64,000 nt of DNA, taken from NCBI GenBank assembly GCA_002731275.1, contig PCBK01000120.1, positions 1 through 64,000 of the forward strand, in the 5' to 3' direction. Shown piece by piece: positions 16,803 to 25,425 of this stretch. The stretch's first letter is position 1. Each line of letters begins with the position of its first letter. Below the pieces are notes generated by a model that worked only from the letters and a program-made list of their open reading frames with translations, was not told where the DNA came from and ran no database searches. The position numbers were made by a program, and so were the translations under genes. The stretch comes from Deltaproteobacteria bacterium (GTDB lineage: Bacteria; Myxococcota_C; UBA6777).

Positions 16803-18869
16803 TCAGTCCTTCATGATCTCGACGGCTTTGTTGGCGAGTTTGCGGAGTTTGGGGTTGCGGCTCTTGAGGAAGGGCTTGATCTTGGGGAGCGCGCCTTTGG
16901 CTTTGATACCAAATTGTACGAGCAGCGCGAGTGCTGCTTCTTGGACCTGATAATACGAGTTCGAGAGTGCTTTTGTGAGCGCAGGAATGATTTGCACTGC
17001 GTCAGGGACGAATTTTCTGAGGGTTTTCACAGCAAATAGCGATTCGTAGCGTCCTTTGGCTTTTTCGATGTACTCAGCCAGAACACTGGCCGCAGGGAGA
17101 CCCATGTTGCCGAGTGCTTTGATGATCTCGCGAACATAGCGTGGTCTGCTACTTTGTAGCATTTGGGTCAAGTTGGGTAGCGCACCACTGGCTGCTTCTC
17201 CAAGGCTGCCGATCGCTTTAAGCAGCTGTCTTCTGTTGCGCCTTCCTGATTGGTTGAGCTTTTGGATCAAGAGCGGCGCGAGAGGAGCGGCGCCTTTTCC
17301 TATACCAGCGATTGCTTCGTAAAGATACCGCGTCAACCTTGCTTTTTGTGGTGCGAGCATCATGGTTTGGAGCTTTGGCACTGCGATAGAAGCTTTTGGG
17401 CCGATTTTTGCGATCGCTCTCAGAGCTGAATATTTGAGGTAGGAGACGTCGGAGTTCAGAAAGCTGATCGCCGTGGTCGCTGCGAGCGTTGAGTCTTTTC
17501 CAACATTTCCGAGGAGATAGAGAAGTTGTCGTTGGGTCTTCTTGTCAGTAGATTGACGGAGGACGCGGGTGACGACTGGGAGCGCAGGAGGTCCCATTTT
17601 CGCCAACACTCTCATCGCCTTGCTTCTTGTCCTGCGGTGGGAAGACATCAACGCCTCTTCGAGTTCTTTTGTCAACTCTGCGACCTCTGGTCCCATATTT
17701 TCCATGACTTGAAGCAATTGGAGCCGGTCTGTTTGGTTACCTTTGGCCCACTTCTTTTTGATGAAGGGGAGCGCGGCTTTACCTATCCGACCGATGGCTT
17801 TAATGACATAGCGTCGAAAGTAGCGACTCTTGTCGGAGAGCACGCGTATTAAATCGGGGAGCGCGGGCGTAGCTGCTGGACCCATGTAGCTGAGCATCAT
17901 GGCTGCGTCCATACGTGCCCCACTGTCGGCAAAGCCCAAACGCTTGCGAAAATAAGGAACGAGCCCTTTGAGTTGTGGTCCCAGCGCTCTGATCATGCCT
18001 AGCGCTGCGCTCCTTGTTCCTCTTTTGCAGGTCTCAAGGCATTTGAGCAGAAACGTCTGAATGGTAGGGGTTACGATGCCTATTTTGCGAATGGCGTAGA
18101 TTGCAGCACCTGCAAGTTTTTGGTTGGTGAGGAGCTTCTCTAGCTTGGGAAGCGCTTTGTCTGCGCGAGGTCCAATCTCTCCGAGCGCGCGTAGGACTCC
18201 CTTTTGTACTCTCTCATTGGGATCGGAGAGGCTATTTCCCAGCGCGAGAACGATCTCTGGGACATGTTTCTCCGCGAGTGTTTCGTCCTTTTTGATCAGG
18301 CTCCGAGCAATGTGTCCAAGCGCTTGTGCCGAGAGTCTCCGTGCGCCAGGACCTTTATCCTTCAATCCTTTGTACAAGGTATTGAGCCTTGCGGTGGAAA
18401 AGCCTCGTAGGAGACTGATCGCGTAAAAGCAAGCTCGTCTCTCTCTGACTTGCTTGGATTTGCAGGCTTGCAAGACATGAGGTTCAGCTTCTGGACCCGC
18501 TTTATATATCATTCGGTAGAAGGTTCGCAGTTGCCATCCCTTGTACTTGGCGAAGGCGTTGAGATAGTATGGAACAGCGCGGGCTCCGTATCGTTGGAAC
18601 GTGTACTGAAACCCACGTAGTGCACCCCGCCCACGTTCTCTCATATACTGATCGATGATCTGTGGGATGATTTTTTTGTCGAGGCTGGCGTCCATCTTTT
18701 GAAGCTCTCTCGACGCACTGACTCTCTGCTTCCAATTGGGCGCGCGGAGCTGGACTTGCAATCGCTTGAGTTTGGCTCTTCGCTCAATGACTTCTTTGGG
18801 AACACAGCCTGACAGTGTGAATAATGTGAGGCATATCGATACAGCGATGGACCATTTGTTTTTTGTCAT
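16803..18869 (-). CDS. HEAT-repeat lipoprotein
   Basis: A 688-residue lipoprotein. I chose the ATG at 18869, not 19088, because AAAGG lies upstream and the product starts with a typical lipoprotein signal ending in Leu-Ser-Gly-Cys (Cys at about residue 19). The mature protein is an almost continuous HEAT solenoid of about 15 or more repeats with the recurring pattern Ala-Leu-Gly-x-Ile-Gly-x-x-Ala-x-x-x-hydrophobic-Pro-x-Leu. The size suggests a large scaffold on the periplasmic face of a membrane. It is convergent with the TPR gene and divergent from the lipoprotein at 19072. Function beyond protein binding is unknown. Confidence 0.85.
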   Translation of the reverse strand: MTKNKWSIAVSICLTLFTLSGCVPKEVIERRAKLKRLQVQLRAPNWKQRVSASRELQKMDASLDKKIIPQIIDQYMRERGRGALRGFQYTFQRYGARAVPYYLNAFAKYKGWQLRTFYRMIYKAGPEAEPHVLQACKSKQVRERRACFYAISLLRGFSTARLNTLYKGLKDKGPGARRLSAQALGHIARSLIKKDETLAEKHVPEIVLALGNSLSDPNERVQKGVLRALGEIGPRADKALPKLEKLLTNQKLAGAAIYAIRKIGIVTPTIQTFLLKCLETCKRGTRSAALGMIRALGPQLKGLVPYFRKRLGFADSGARMDAAMMLSYMGPAATPALPDLIRVLSDKSRYFRRYVIKAIGRIGKAALPFIKKKWAKGNQTDRLQLLQVMENMGPEVAELTKELEEALMSSHRRTRSKAMRVLAKMGPPALPVVTRVLRQSTDKKTQRQLLYLLGNVGKDSTLAATTAISFLNSDVSYLKYSALRAIAKIGPKASIAVPKLQTMMLAPQKARLTRYLYEAIAGIGKGAAPLAPLLIQKLNQSGRRNRRQLLKAIGSLGEAASGALPNLTQMLQSSRPRYVREIIKALGNMGLPAASVLAEYIEKAKGRYESLFAVKTLRKFVPDAVQIIPALTKALSNSYYQVQEAALALLVQFGIKAKGALPKIKPFLKSRNPKLRKLANKAVEIMKD

Positions 18870-19071
18870 CACATGGACCTTTTTTGTGGTTTTGTATGTT
18901 CTGGAACAGTGCAGGTGCAATATGTACACACTGCTTGGCCTCGTCTTTGACGAGCTGTCTCTCTTGTAGCATATCTTCTCTCGAAACAGGATGGCTTTGT
19001 TATTGCTTTTGTACGATTCTTTGTGTATTTTCCATAGATACACGCGAATGAACTTGTCGAGCAGGACGAAG

Positions 19072-19896
19072 ATGCCACCTGCGTTCATGAGAGAGAGGAT
19101 TGTTTTCTTGAGATATCTCCGAGCATGCTATCGCTTTTTATGCCGTTGGTTGGGTGGATGGACTGGGCTGTTGGGATTATTCCTCATTGTCACACTCTCT
19201 GGATGTCCTGGCTATTCCGATCGAGTCGTGTTTATCTTGGAAGAGGATGGTAACTTCCCGTGTCTTGGGGTGATTCGCTGGCAGTTTACAGTGAAAGATG
19301 ACACAGGGGCGGTCGCCTTTCAACAATCGACTTTCGCAAAAGGAGCCGCGCAAGGGCAACTTTTTTGGGATCAGGAGTCCAAGTCCAACAAGTGTCGGTT
19401 TGGTGACACTATTTCATTCAAATCGGCCTTGCCTTTTGGTGGTCGCCGTGTCTTTGAGGCTGTTGGCTACGACTCCGCAAACCAAACAGTCGCAGTCGGC
19501 TCCTCTACACCTATCGACTTTGAACCCAAACAACTCAGCGATGGTGCCAATGGTCTCTTTGTCAATGTGGAGTTGAAGAGAGTACAAGGGGTGACGCGCG
19601 GTACGCTGGTGTTGTTATGGACACAGCTTCCTGTTGGGACAACAGGGTTGCAACTTGTTCTCAAAGCGCACGCTGAGAGCGGACAAAATCTCAAGGAGCG
19701 CTCCATCCCCATTCGCCTCACCCAAGACTCCCCTACATTCGCGATTGTTTCAGGGATTGCCTCTGCGACAGGCCGAAAATTCACGGTGAACGCGCTAAGT
19801 GGGCAGCAGATCCTGAAGACCTCAAGTGAACAAACATTTGATATCCAGGCCAGTGTGCCAGGAAAAATCGTCTCTCTCTCCAGGATCTCTTTTTAA
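19072..19896 (+). CDS. Lipoprotein of unknown function
   Basis: A lipoprotein of about 274 residues. The N-terminus has an Arg-rich start, a hydrophobic core and an LSGC lipobox. Two starts are possible: 19072, with AGGA five bases upstream, and 19087 with no clear ribosome site; I prefer the first. The mature part looks all-beta and Ser/Thr-rich, with alternating hydrophobic residues, consistent with one or two immunoglobulin-like or lipocalin-like domains, but I recognise no family. It is divergent from the HEAT lipoprotein. Confidence 0.7.
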   Translation: MPPAFMRERIVFLRYLRACYRFLCRWLGGWTGLLGLFLIVTLSGCPGYSDRVVFILEEDGNFPCLGVIRWQFTVKDDTGAVAFQQSTFAKGAAQGQLFWDQESKSNKCRFGDTISFKSALPFGGRRVFEAVGYDSANQTVAVGSSTPIDFEPKQLSDGANGLFVNVELKRVQGVTRGTLVLLWTQLPVGTTGLQLVLKAHAESGQNLKERSIPIRLTQDSPTFAIVSGIASATGRKFTVNALSGQQILKTSSEQTFDIQASVPGKIVSLSRISF

Positions 19897-19989
19897 GGCT
19901 TCTCCAATTGACGTTGTTACTTGCAATCGCCTAAGACGATCTCAACACCGCGCCTCTGTGTCATCGGTCAAGGCTGTCTCATTTTCCGT

Positions 19990-20013
19990 ATCCTTTTTCC
20001 ATCCGGCGGTCTA
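19990..20013 (-). repeat. Stop-codon-linked 3' element, copy 1
   Basis: On the minus strand the gene's TAG stop is followed at once by ACCGCCGGATGGAAAAAGG. The same arrangement, stop codon then (G/A)CC(G/A)(T/C)CGGATGGAAAAA, follows the stop codons of the genes ending at 37274 and 40219. Confidence 0.65.
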
Positions 20014-20472
20014 AGATGCTGGATGACGACGCTTGCGAACACCAAGCGCGAGCAGCACGACAAACAGCAGTAAAAACATCGTCGGTCGGTGTGTTGAGGG
20101 AAGTCCTTGGCAGCCACATGCTGATGGGGAGATACATACACTTACACTTTGGCAGTCGCCAACTGCGCAGCTACCGCCCTCTGTACACGTCCCAGTGACA
20201 TTTTTGGAGGTATAATCTTGCCCATCTCGTCCCTGGTAAGTCGTTGTTTTCACACATCGATAGACTTGTTGACAGGTCATACCAGCTTCGCAGTCTGTAT
20301 CTTTTGTACAAGTGTTTGGGCTGCAGTATGGACCTAGATGAGAGGAGGAAGGCGTGGAGCCGGAGGGGCATGAGCTTGGCGGGGGACCCACCACATCCGC
20401 AGAGGCTGTCAGCGAAAACACACACAATATGGACAAGCAAACGGTTAAAAACAGTGGACGATGGGTGGACAT
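20011..20472 (-). CDS. Small exported Cys-rich protein with MYXO-CTERM-like tail
   Basis: A 153-residue protein. The ATG at 20472 is chosen over 20775 because GAGG precedes it and a signal peptide follows (hydrophobic residues about 7-20, ending Ala-Ser-Ala). The middle is Cys-rich with a CTKDTDCEAGMTC motif typical of myxobacterial surface proteins. The C-terminus is ACGCQG, then a hydrophobic helix and the basic end RKRRHPAS, which fits the MYXO-CTERM sorting signal. MYXO-CTERM proteins are processed and anchored at the outer surface in Myxococcota. No enzymatic motif is seen. Confidence 0.8.
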   Translation of the reverse strand: MSTHRPLFLTVCLSILCVFSLTASADVVGPPPSSCPSGSTPSSSHLGPYCSPNTCTKDTDCEAGMTCQQVYRCVKTTTYQGRDGQDYTSKNVTGTCTEGGSCAVGDCQSVSVCISPSACGCQGLPSTHRPTMFLLLFVVLLALGVRKRRHPAS

Positions 20473-20686
20473 GGGGACCTCACTTGGTAAAGGAAATGAT
20501 GTGGAGCGCTCTATTATATTGATTATGCTGTCTATATCAACAAGACGGCGAAAGAGAGTCTTTCCCTTCTGTTGAGAATAGGCTATGCTACGCTTTCGGC
20601 TTTGTCGTGCTGGAAGCTTTGATAAAAAACGACCAGAGTACACGGCTTTATAGAGATAGAGATGGATGGGAGAGAGGTTTGTGTCA

Positions 20687-22546
20687 ATGAGAGCCTTATT
20701 GGTGACTTCGGATGCTACACTCACGCGATGTACCCGCGAAGTGTTCGAGAATGTCACTGGAAGTGTTGTGGACATGTTTACATCCGAGAGCGTATCTGAT
20801 GAAGTCCCTGCTGTGTGGATCGTGGACGCTCAATATGAAGGTGTGCAAGAGATTGATTTTTCAAGTGGTGAAGTGTGGCTCTGTGCGTCTGCATCCCAAT
20901 ACCAAGAGCAGTTGGCTTTTTGGGAGACGTGCTGTGAACGTTGGTTCCTTTGGCCCGCTGATGAGATGTCTCTGAAGAGCCAACTCTCTCGGGGACTTCG
21001 TCAGTTTCATCGTAAGAGCGAAGACCGCCATCGTCTCGCTCTTTACGAAAAGATCCTGGAGGACATGAACCAGGCCGTTGAGATCGCGAGTGACGATTTT
21101 CGCCTCGAATACGTCAACCCAGCGTTTTCGAGGATCTTTGGTTTCTCTCCAGAGGAAGTCCTCAAGCACACACCCAAAGAGTTGATGAGAAGCGGTCTCC
21201 ATGAGCCAGAGCATTTTGCCGAGATGGAAAAGTCTATCTTCTCAAATGGACATTGGAAAGGACGCCTCATCGGTCGGCGAAAAGACAACTCTCTCTCCTT
21301 CTCAGAAGTCGAAGTTGGACAGGTCCCCTCACCTCTAGGGGACCGCTCGCTGCTTTATGCTCTGAAGCAAGATATGTTGCGTTTGCATCCGACCTTTCAA
21401 CCGACGTCTCCTGACCTTCGAGGTTTTGAAGAGTTGATGAGGATCAGCCGAGGGGCGATGTTGATCTGTAACCCTGACGGTGAGATCCTCGACTGTAATG
21501 AACGTGCAGCTGAACTTCTCGATTGTCAGCTCGAAGACCTGCACCAAAAAACCTACGATGACATCGACGCTGAGCTCAATCACTCTTTCCTTCGGGAGCT
21601 TGCGGAGTTTTTTCAGCCCGAGACTTTCCACTCTCGCGAGACGACGTTTCGCCGTGGAGACGCAGAGCTTCCAGTCCTCGCGAGATACAGTGTCTTCACC
21701 ATCGGACAGCGAGCCTTCCTGCTGATTTTGTTCCAAGACATCACACCTCTACGTATTGCCGAGAGCAAGCTCAAAAAGCTCAACAAGGAGCTCGAAGCTG
21801 CGATTGAAGAAGCGGAGCGCGCAAACCGGACCAAGAGCGTCTTTCTCGCCAGTATGAGTCACGAAATTCGCACACCACTCAACGCGATCATTGGCTACTC
21901 TCAGCTCCTGCAAGAGGAGATGTATGATGCTGAGCACACGATGTATGCAGAGGATATGAAGCGCGTCGAGATGGCCTCTGCGCTGTTGCTCTCGCTGATT
22001 AACGATATCCTCGATCTCTCCAAAATTGAAGCCAACCAGGTCGAACTCCTCGAAGAACAGATCCATGTTTCGACACTCTTCGATGAGTCGATTACTTCGA
22101 TTCAGCCAGTGCTTCAAAAGAAAGGTCTGGAGCTGTCCATTGAGCTCGCCCAGCAAGACATGAGCTTCAGCAGCGATCGCAATCGTGTAAGGCAGATCAT
22201 CATCAATTTGCTCTCCAACGCTTGCAAATTCACTGAGCAAGGAGAGGTGTCGTTGCGCGCTTCTTTTGAGGGCGTTGGAGATGAACACATCGTGTTTGAA
22301 GTTGCAGATACAGGGATCGGTATTCCACTGGACATGCAGGCGCACCTTTTCGATCCTTTTGTGAGAGTCAACACACAACACCACCGCAAAGAGAAGGGGA
22401 CCGGGCTTGGTCTCGCGATATGCCACTCTCTATGCGAATTACTTGGCGGTGAGATCTCTGTTGAAAGTCAGCCTGGAGAGGGCGCAACCTTCCGCGTTGT
22501 GTTTCCACGACAGCCTGATTTTCACCGCGAAGAAAAACCACTGTAG
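20687..22546 (+). CDS. PAS-domain sensor histidine kinase with degenerate receiver-like N-terminus
   Basis: A 619-residue soluble kinase. Residues 1-110 look like a receiver fold (an MRALLVTSD start and an IVDAQYEG strand) but lack the usual Lys and acidic pocket. Two PAS domains follow at about 120-225 and 240-355, a coiled coil at 355-380, HisKA with HEIRTPLN (His392), and HATPase with NLLSNACKF (N box), DTGIGIP (G1) and GTGLGLAI (G2). No membrane helix is present, so it senses a cytoplasmic signal. No cognate response regulator gene is adjacent. The start at 20687 is preferred because GAGAGG lies nine bases upstream. Confidence 0.87.
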   Translation: MRALLVTSDATLTRCTREVFENVTGSVVDMFTSESVSDEVPAVWIVDAQYEGVQEIDFSSGEVWLCASASQYQEQLAFWETCCERWFLWPADEMSLKSQLSRGLRQFHRKSEDRHRLALYEKILEDMNQAVEIASDDFRLEYVNPAFSRIFGFSPEEVLKHTPKELMRSGLHEPEHFAEMEKSIFSNGHWKGRLIGRRKDNSLSFSEVEVGQVPSPLGDRSLLYALKQDMLRLHPTFQPTSPDLRGFEELMRISRGAMLICNPDGEILDCNERAAELLDCQLEDLHQKTYDDIDAELNHSFLRELAEFFQPETFHSRETTFRRGDAELPVLARYSVFTIGQRAFLLILFQDITPLRIAESKLKKLNKELEAAIEEAERANRTKSVFLASMSHEIRTPLNAIIGYSQLLQEEMYDAEHTMYAEDMKRVEMASALLLSLINDILDLSKIEANQVELLEEQIHVSTLFDESITSIQPVLQKKGLELSIELAQQDMSFSSDRNRVRQIIINLLSNACKFTEQGEVSLRASFEGVGDEHIVFEVADTGIGIPLDMQAHLFDPFVRVNTQHHRKEKGTGLGLAICHSLCELLGGEISVESQPGEGATFRVVFPRQPDFHREEKPL

Positions 22547-22615
22547 GCCTCTTCCTCGCGCTGGGGCTGGATATCATAACCTGGGGGCGTGTGCGCCTTT
22601 GACTGGAGCTATTGG

Positions 22616-23371
22616 ATGGATATGGAACGTTGGAGAGGACGTGTCGCGCTGGTGACGGGTGCGTCAAGTGGGATTGGTGCGGCTGTCGCTGCTGGGCTTT
22701 ACCGTGCAGGCCTTAAAGTCGCTGTGTGTGCTCGTCGGCTTGAAAAGCTCGAAGATGTAAGACGCTCTTTGGACGCAACTGAGGAGCAGATGTTGTGTAT
22801 GCAAGTCGATCTTCGGAGTGAAGAGTCTATCCTCTCGATGTTTGAGCATATCCGAAAAGTGTGGGGTGGAGTGGACGTCCTCGTGAATAATGCGGGGCTT
22901 GGTCATAACGCTTCTTTGATCGACGGTGATGTTGGCCTTTGGCGTGAAATGCTCGACGTCAACGTGCTCGCGTTGTGTATCTGCACACAGCAGGCTGTAC
23001 AGGATATGTTGCGTCGTGGACAAGAGGGACATGTCATCCATCTCTCTTCGATGTCAGGACACCGTGTCCCCAAAGCGAGTGGTGTGTATTCGGCGAGCAA
23101 GTACGCAGTGCGTTCCTTGACAGAAGGATTGCGAAAAGAACTGCGTGAGCGAGAGGCAAATATTCGGATATCGTCGATCAGTCCAGGCTTCGTGCAAACA
23201 GAGTTCGCCGAAAAATACCATCAAAGTAAAGAGGCCGCGGAGGAGATCTACGGACAGTACCAGACGCTTCGCGCTGAAGATCTTGCAGAGACTGTTTGCT
23301 TTGTCCTCAGCGCGCCAGCTCATATGCAGGTGCATGATATCTTGATGAGACCAACAAGTCAGGAGAGCTGA
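22616..23371 (+). CDS. Short-chain dehydrogenase/reductase
   Basis: A 251-residue classical SDR. Motifs are TGASSGIG for the nucleotide site near residue 15, an NNAG block near 90, Ser near 140, and YSASKYA with the catalytic Tyr and Lys near 155. The basic residues after the first strand (CARRLEKL) suggest NADP(H). It resembles clan 41 short-chain enzymes of the YdfG type, but the substrate is unknown. GGAG lies seven bases before the ATG at 22616. It follows the histidine kinase after about 70 bases in the same direction; a shared transcript is possible. Confidence 0.85.
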   Translation: MDMERWRGRVALVTGASSGIGAAVAAGLYRAGLKVAVCARRLEKLEDVRRSLDATEEQMLCMQVDLRSEESILSMFEHIRKVWGGVDVLVNNAGLGHNASLIDGDVGLWREMLDVNVLALCICTQQAVQDMLRRGQEGHVIHLSSMSGHRVPKASGVYSASKYAVRSLTEGLRKELREREANIRISSISPGFVQTEFAEKYHQSKEAAEEIYGQYQTLRAEDLAETVCFVLSAPAHMQVHDILMRPTSQES

Positions 23372-23387
23372 GTTTGGGGAGAGGGGG

Positions 23388-24653
23388 TCAAGGCTGGAGC
23401 GCCATGAGCGCAAAAGCTGTCGCAGTGTCGGGCATAAATTGCTTGACCTCGCCACTTGTGCGCTTTGCGTTGAGGGAGAAGCCGGGCCAACTTCCATCTT
23501 CATTTTGATGTGTGTGTAACCACTTCAGTCCGCGCTGGAAGGAGTCTTGTTGTGTGTCTTGTCCTGCCAAGCGCAAGACGTAGAGCACAAGACCTGTCGC
23601 GTATCCATCGCTGCCCGCTGGTATTGTTGAAGAGTCTCTTCGTTTCCACGTCCCCATCGAAGCCAAGCGCCAACCACCATCTGCTTGTTGTGCTTTTTGG
23701 ATTTGCTGGATGAGTGACGCCTTCTCCTCTTTGTTGAGCAGCGCTTCCCAAGTCGTCGCAGCCCACAACAACATCGTTTTTTCGTGAAGGTCGAGACGCC
23801 CTGTTGTAAAGCCTCCACGCAAAAAGGTCCGCAAGTCTTTCACGCGGCTCTGGATGGACTGGCTGTAAGTGTATTGCTGAGCTGCGCGAGTGAGTGTTCG
23901 ATATCCTCCTGGTGTGATTCCCACAGCGACGGCCGCGAGTGTTGCTCCCCAATATTCAGCCTTTTTGGTCTCAAAGGGGGCGAGTCCAAAGTGCAACCAT
24001 GCCCAACTGCCTTTCTCTGCGCCATCTTTGCGTTGCTCTTTCCAGAGATTGTCCAGCGCTTGTAATGTGCTCCCTCTCGGTGTTGTTCGTTTCTCTTGTG
24101 CGTCTCTCATCGCAAGCACGACCGCGTTAAGGACCGCCTCTGTTCCTTTGGACTCGGCGATCTTTTGAGCGCTTGATGCGTACCATGCAGGTGCTTCATC
24201 CCAACGGGCAACACGCTTCTCAAGCTGCGCAAAAAGAGTCTCCTCAAGTGTCGAAGAGTTCGTGTGTTTTTTGATATAAGGACGAGACAGTAAGTAGGGG
24301 AAGGTCGTGTGACAGGAGAGGCACGCGGACTTACCGACGCTTGTATCCCGCAACCGGCTCTTATGCCAACTCTCCGCACGCCCTCTCAAATAGGCGATCC
24401 CCTTTTGAAGATCGTAATCCCTCTGTGTGTCTTCGGGGTCTTGCTCTCTGGTTCTTTGATCTGGTAACTCGGTGGTTTGTGTTTCCTGTGGGGGGCGCTC
24501 GTCTTGTGTTGAAGGTTCACCGACGTGGGGTTCTTTTGTTTGTCCATCTGTTTGGTTGGTTTCATATGGATGGATCGGCGTACCACACGCAATACACAAA
24601 GAAGCAGACATACACATCACAACAAACATCCATACAAACTTTTCTTTCGACAT
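23388..24653 (-). CDS. Lipoprotein with CxxCH motif and prenyltransferase/cyclase-like alpha-barrel
   Basis: A 421-residue lipoprotein with a CIAC lipobox (Cys near residue 23), a Pro/Thr/Glu-rich spacer, a single CLSCH haem c-type motif near residue 117, and a C-terminal alpha/alpha barrel with two QW-like motifs: QQADGGWRL and HQNEDGSWPG. QW motifs mark terpene cyclases and prenyltransferases, but the Asp-rich catalytic motifs of those enzymes are not visible, so a binding or electron-transfer role is more likely. The ATG at 24653 is chosen because it gives the lipoprotein signal. Convergent with the SDR gene. Confidence 0.72.
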   Translation of the reverse strand: MSKEKFVWMFVVMCMSASLCIACGTPIHPYETNQTDGQTKEPHVGEPSTQDERPPQETQTTELPDQRTREQDPEDTQRDYDLQKGIAYLRGRAESWHKSRLRDTSVGKSACLSCHTTFPYLLSRPYIKKHTNSSTLEETLFAQLEKRVARWDEAPAWYASSAQKIAESKGTEAVLNAVVLAMRDAQEKRTTPRGSTLQALDNLWKEQRKDGAEKGSWAWLHFGLAPFETKKAEYWGATLAAVAVGITPGGYRTLTRAAQQYTYSQSIQSRVKDLRTFLRGGFTTGRLDLHEKTMLLWAATTWEALLNKEEKASLIQQIQKAQQADGGWRLASMGTWKRRDSSTIPAGSDGYATGLVLYVLRLAGQDTQQDSFQRGLKWLHTHQNEDGSWPGFSLNAKRTSGEVKQFMPDTATAFALMALQP

Positions 24654-24927
24654 GAGACTTCCTATTGTTTTTTCCCCAACTCTGCTGAGAGATCGGGGCG
24701 TTTTGCACTGTAGCAGATCACCTTTGGTGACGGCTTTGTTTCTTTGGATCTGTTGTGGGAGATATTTTGGGGATTTTTTTTCAGGGGAGTGTGATCTTTT
24801 CCACAAAAATCACCATGTGAATCATTTCACAAGCCTGATGTGAAGGGTGCCACGGTCAAGAACGCCATTGTCGCGTAAGGTGTTTGTATACAGCAAACAC
24901 ATCACTCTTTTTGGCGGAGATAGGACC

Positions 24928-25425
24928 ATGGAAAGACAGGCACGAAGACAAAATAGGCGTCGAGATATTCATCTGGTGACAATGTTATTATTTCTCGTGG
25001 GGGCCGTTTGTTTGGTCGGATGTGCAGCCCAAACAAAAGGGACTCGGGCGATGAGTCAACAAGCTCACCTAAGTGGACCTGCGAACACCCTCTCAGAGGC
25101 GATGACACAATGCCTTCGTCACAAAGAAGGCTTTTCTTGTTATGAGGTCGCGAAGGCATACAACACAGGCCACGGCCTCAGTAAGGACCGAAAGCGAGCA
25201 CAAGTGTACTTTCAAAAGGCATGTGATTATCACAGCAGTTTGTGTTCATTTGTACCGAGGGATGTGTTGCAGAACCATACGAACAGAAAGCTCGAAGAGG
25301 TACGTCGTCAACGTCTCGCGAAGTTGATGGCGGAGAGAGAGAAGCGAATGAGAGAGAGAAAGGTCCAGAAGGTCTCGAACAGACACGGGCAGGGTGTTGT
25401 GACGGTCTCTGTAACGACGGATTAG
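24928..25425 (+). CDS. Small Sel1-like lipoprotein
   Basis: A 165-residue lipoprotein with a CLVGC lipobox near residue 28. One Sel1-type repeat is visible at about 75-105 (CYEVAKAYNTGHGLSKDRKRAQVYFQKAC, split here by family spacing), flanked by Cys residues as in Cys-rich Sel1 proteins. A basic coiled-coil segment and a short hydrophobic end follow. Sel1 repeats bind other proteins. The start at 24928 is preferred because GGAG is eight bases upstream. Its stop overlaps the end of the convergent metalloprotease gene by four bases. Confidence 0.72.
   Translation: MERQARRQNRRRDIHLVTMLLFLVGAVCLVGCAAQTKGTRAMSQQAHLSGPANTLSEAMTQCLRHKEGFSCYEVAKAYNTGHGLSKDRKRAQVYFQKACDYHSSLCSFVPRDVLQNHTNRKLEEVRRQRLAKLMAEREKRMRERKVQKVSNRHGQGVVTVSVTTD

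Noticed and set aside
18870-19088. N-terminal extension of the HEAT lipoprotein to 19088
   Set aside because: The extension lacks a ribosome site and would bury the lipoprotein signal.
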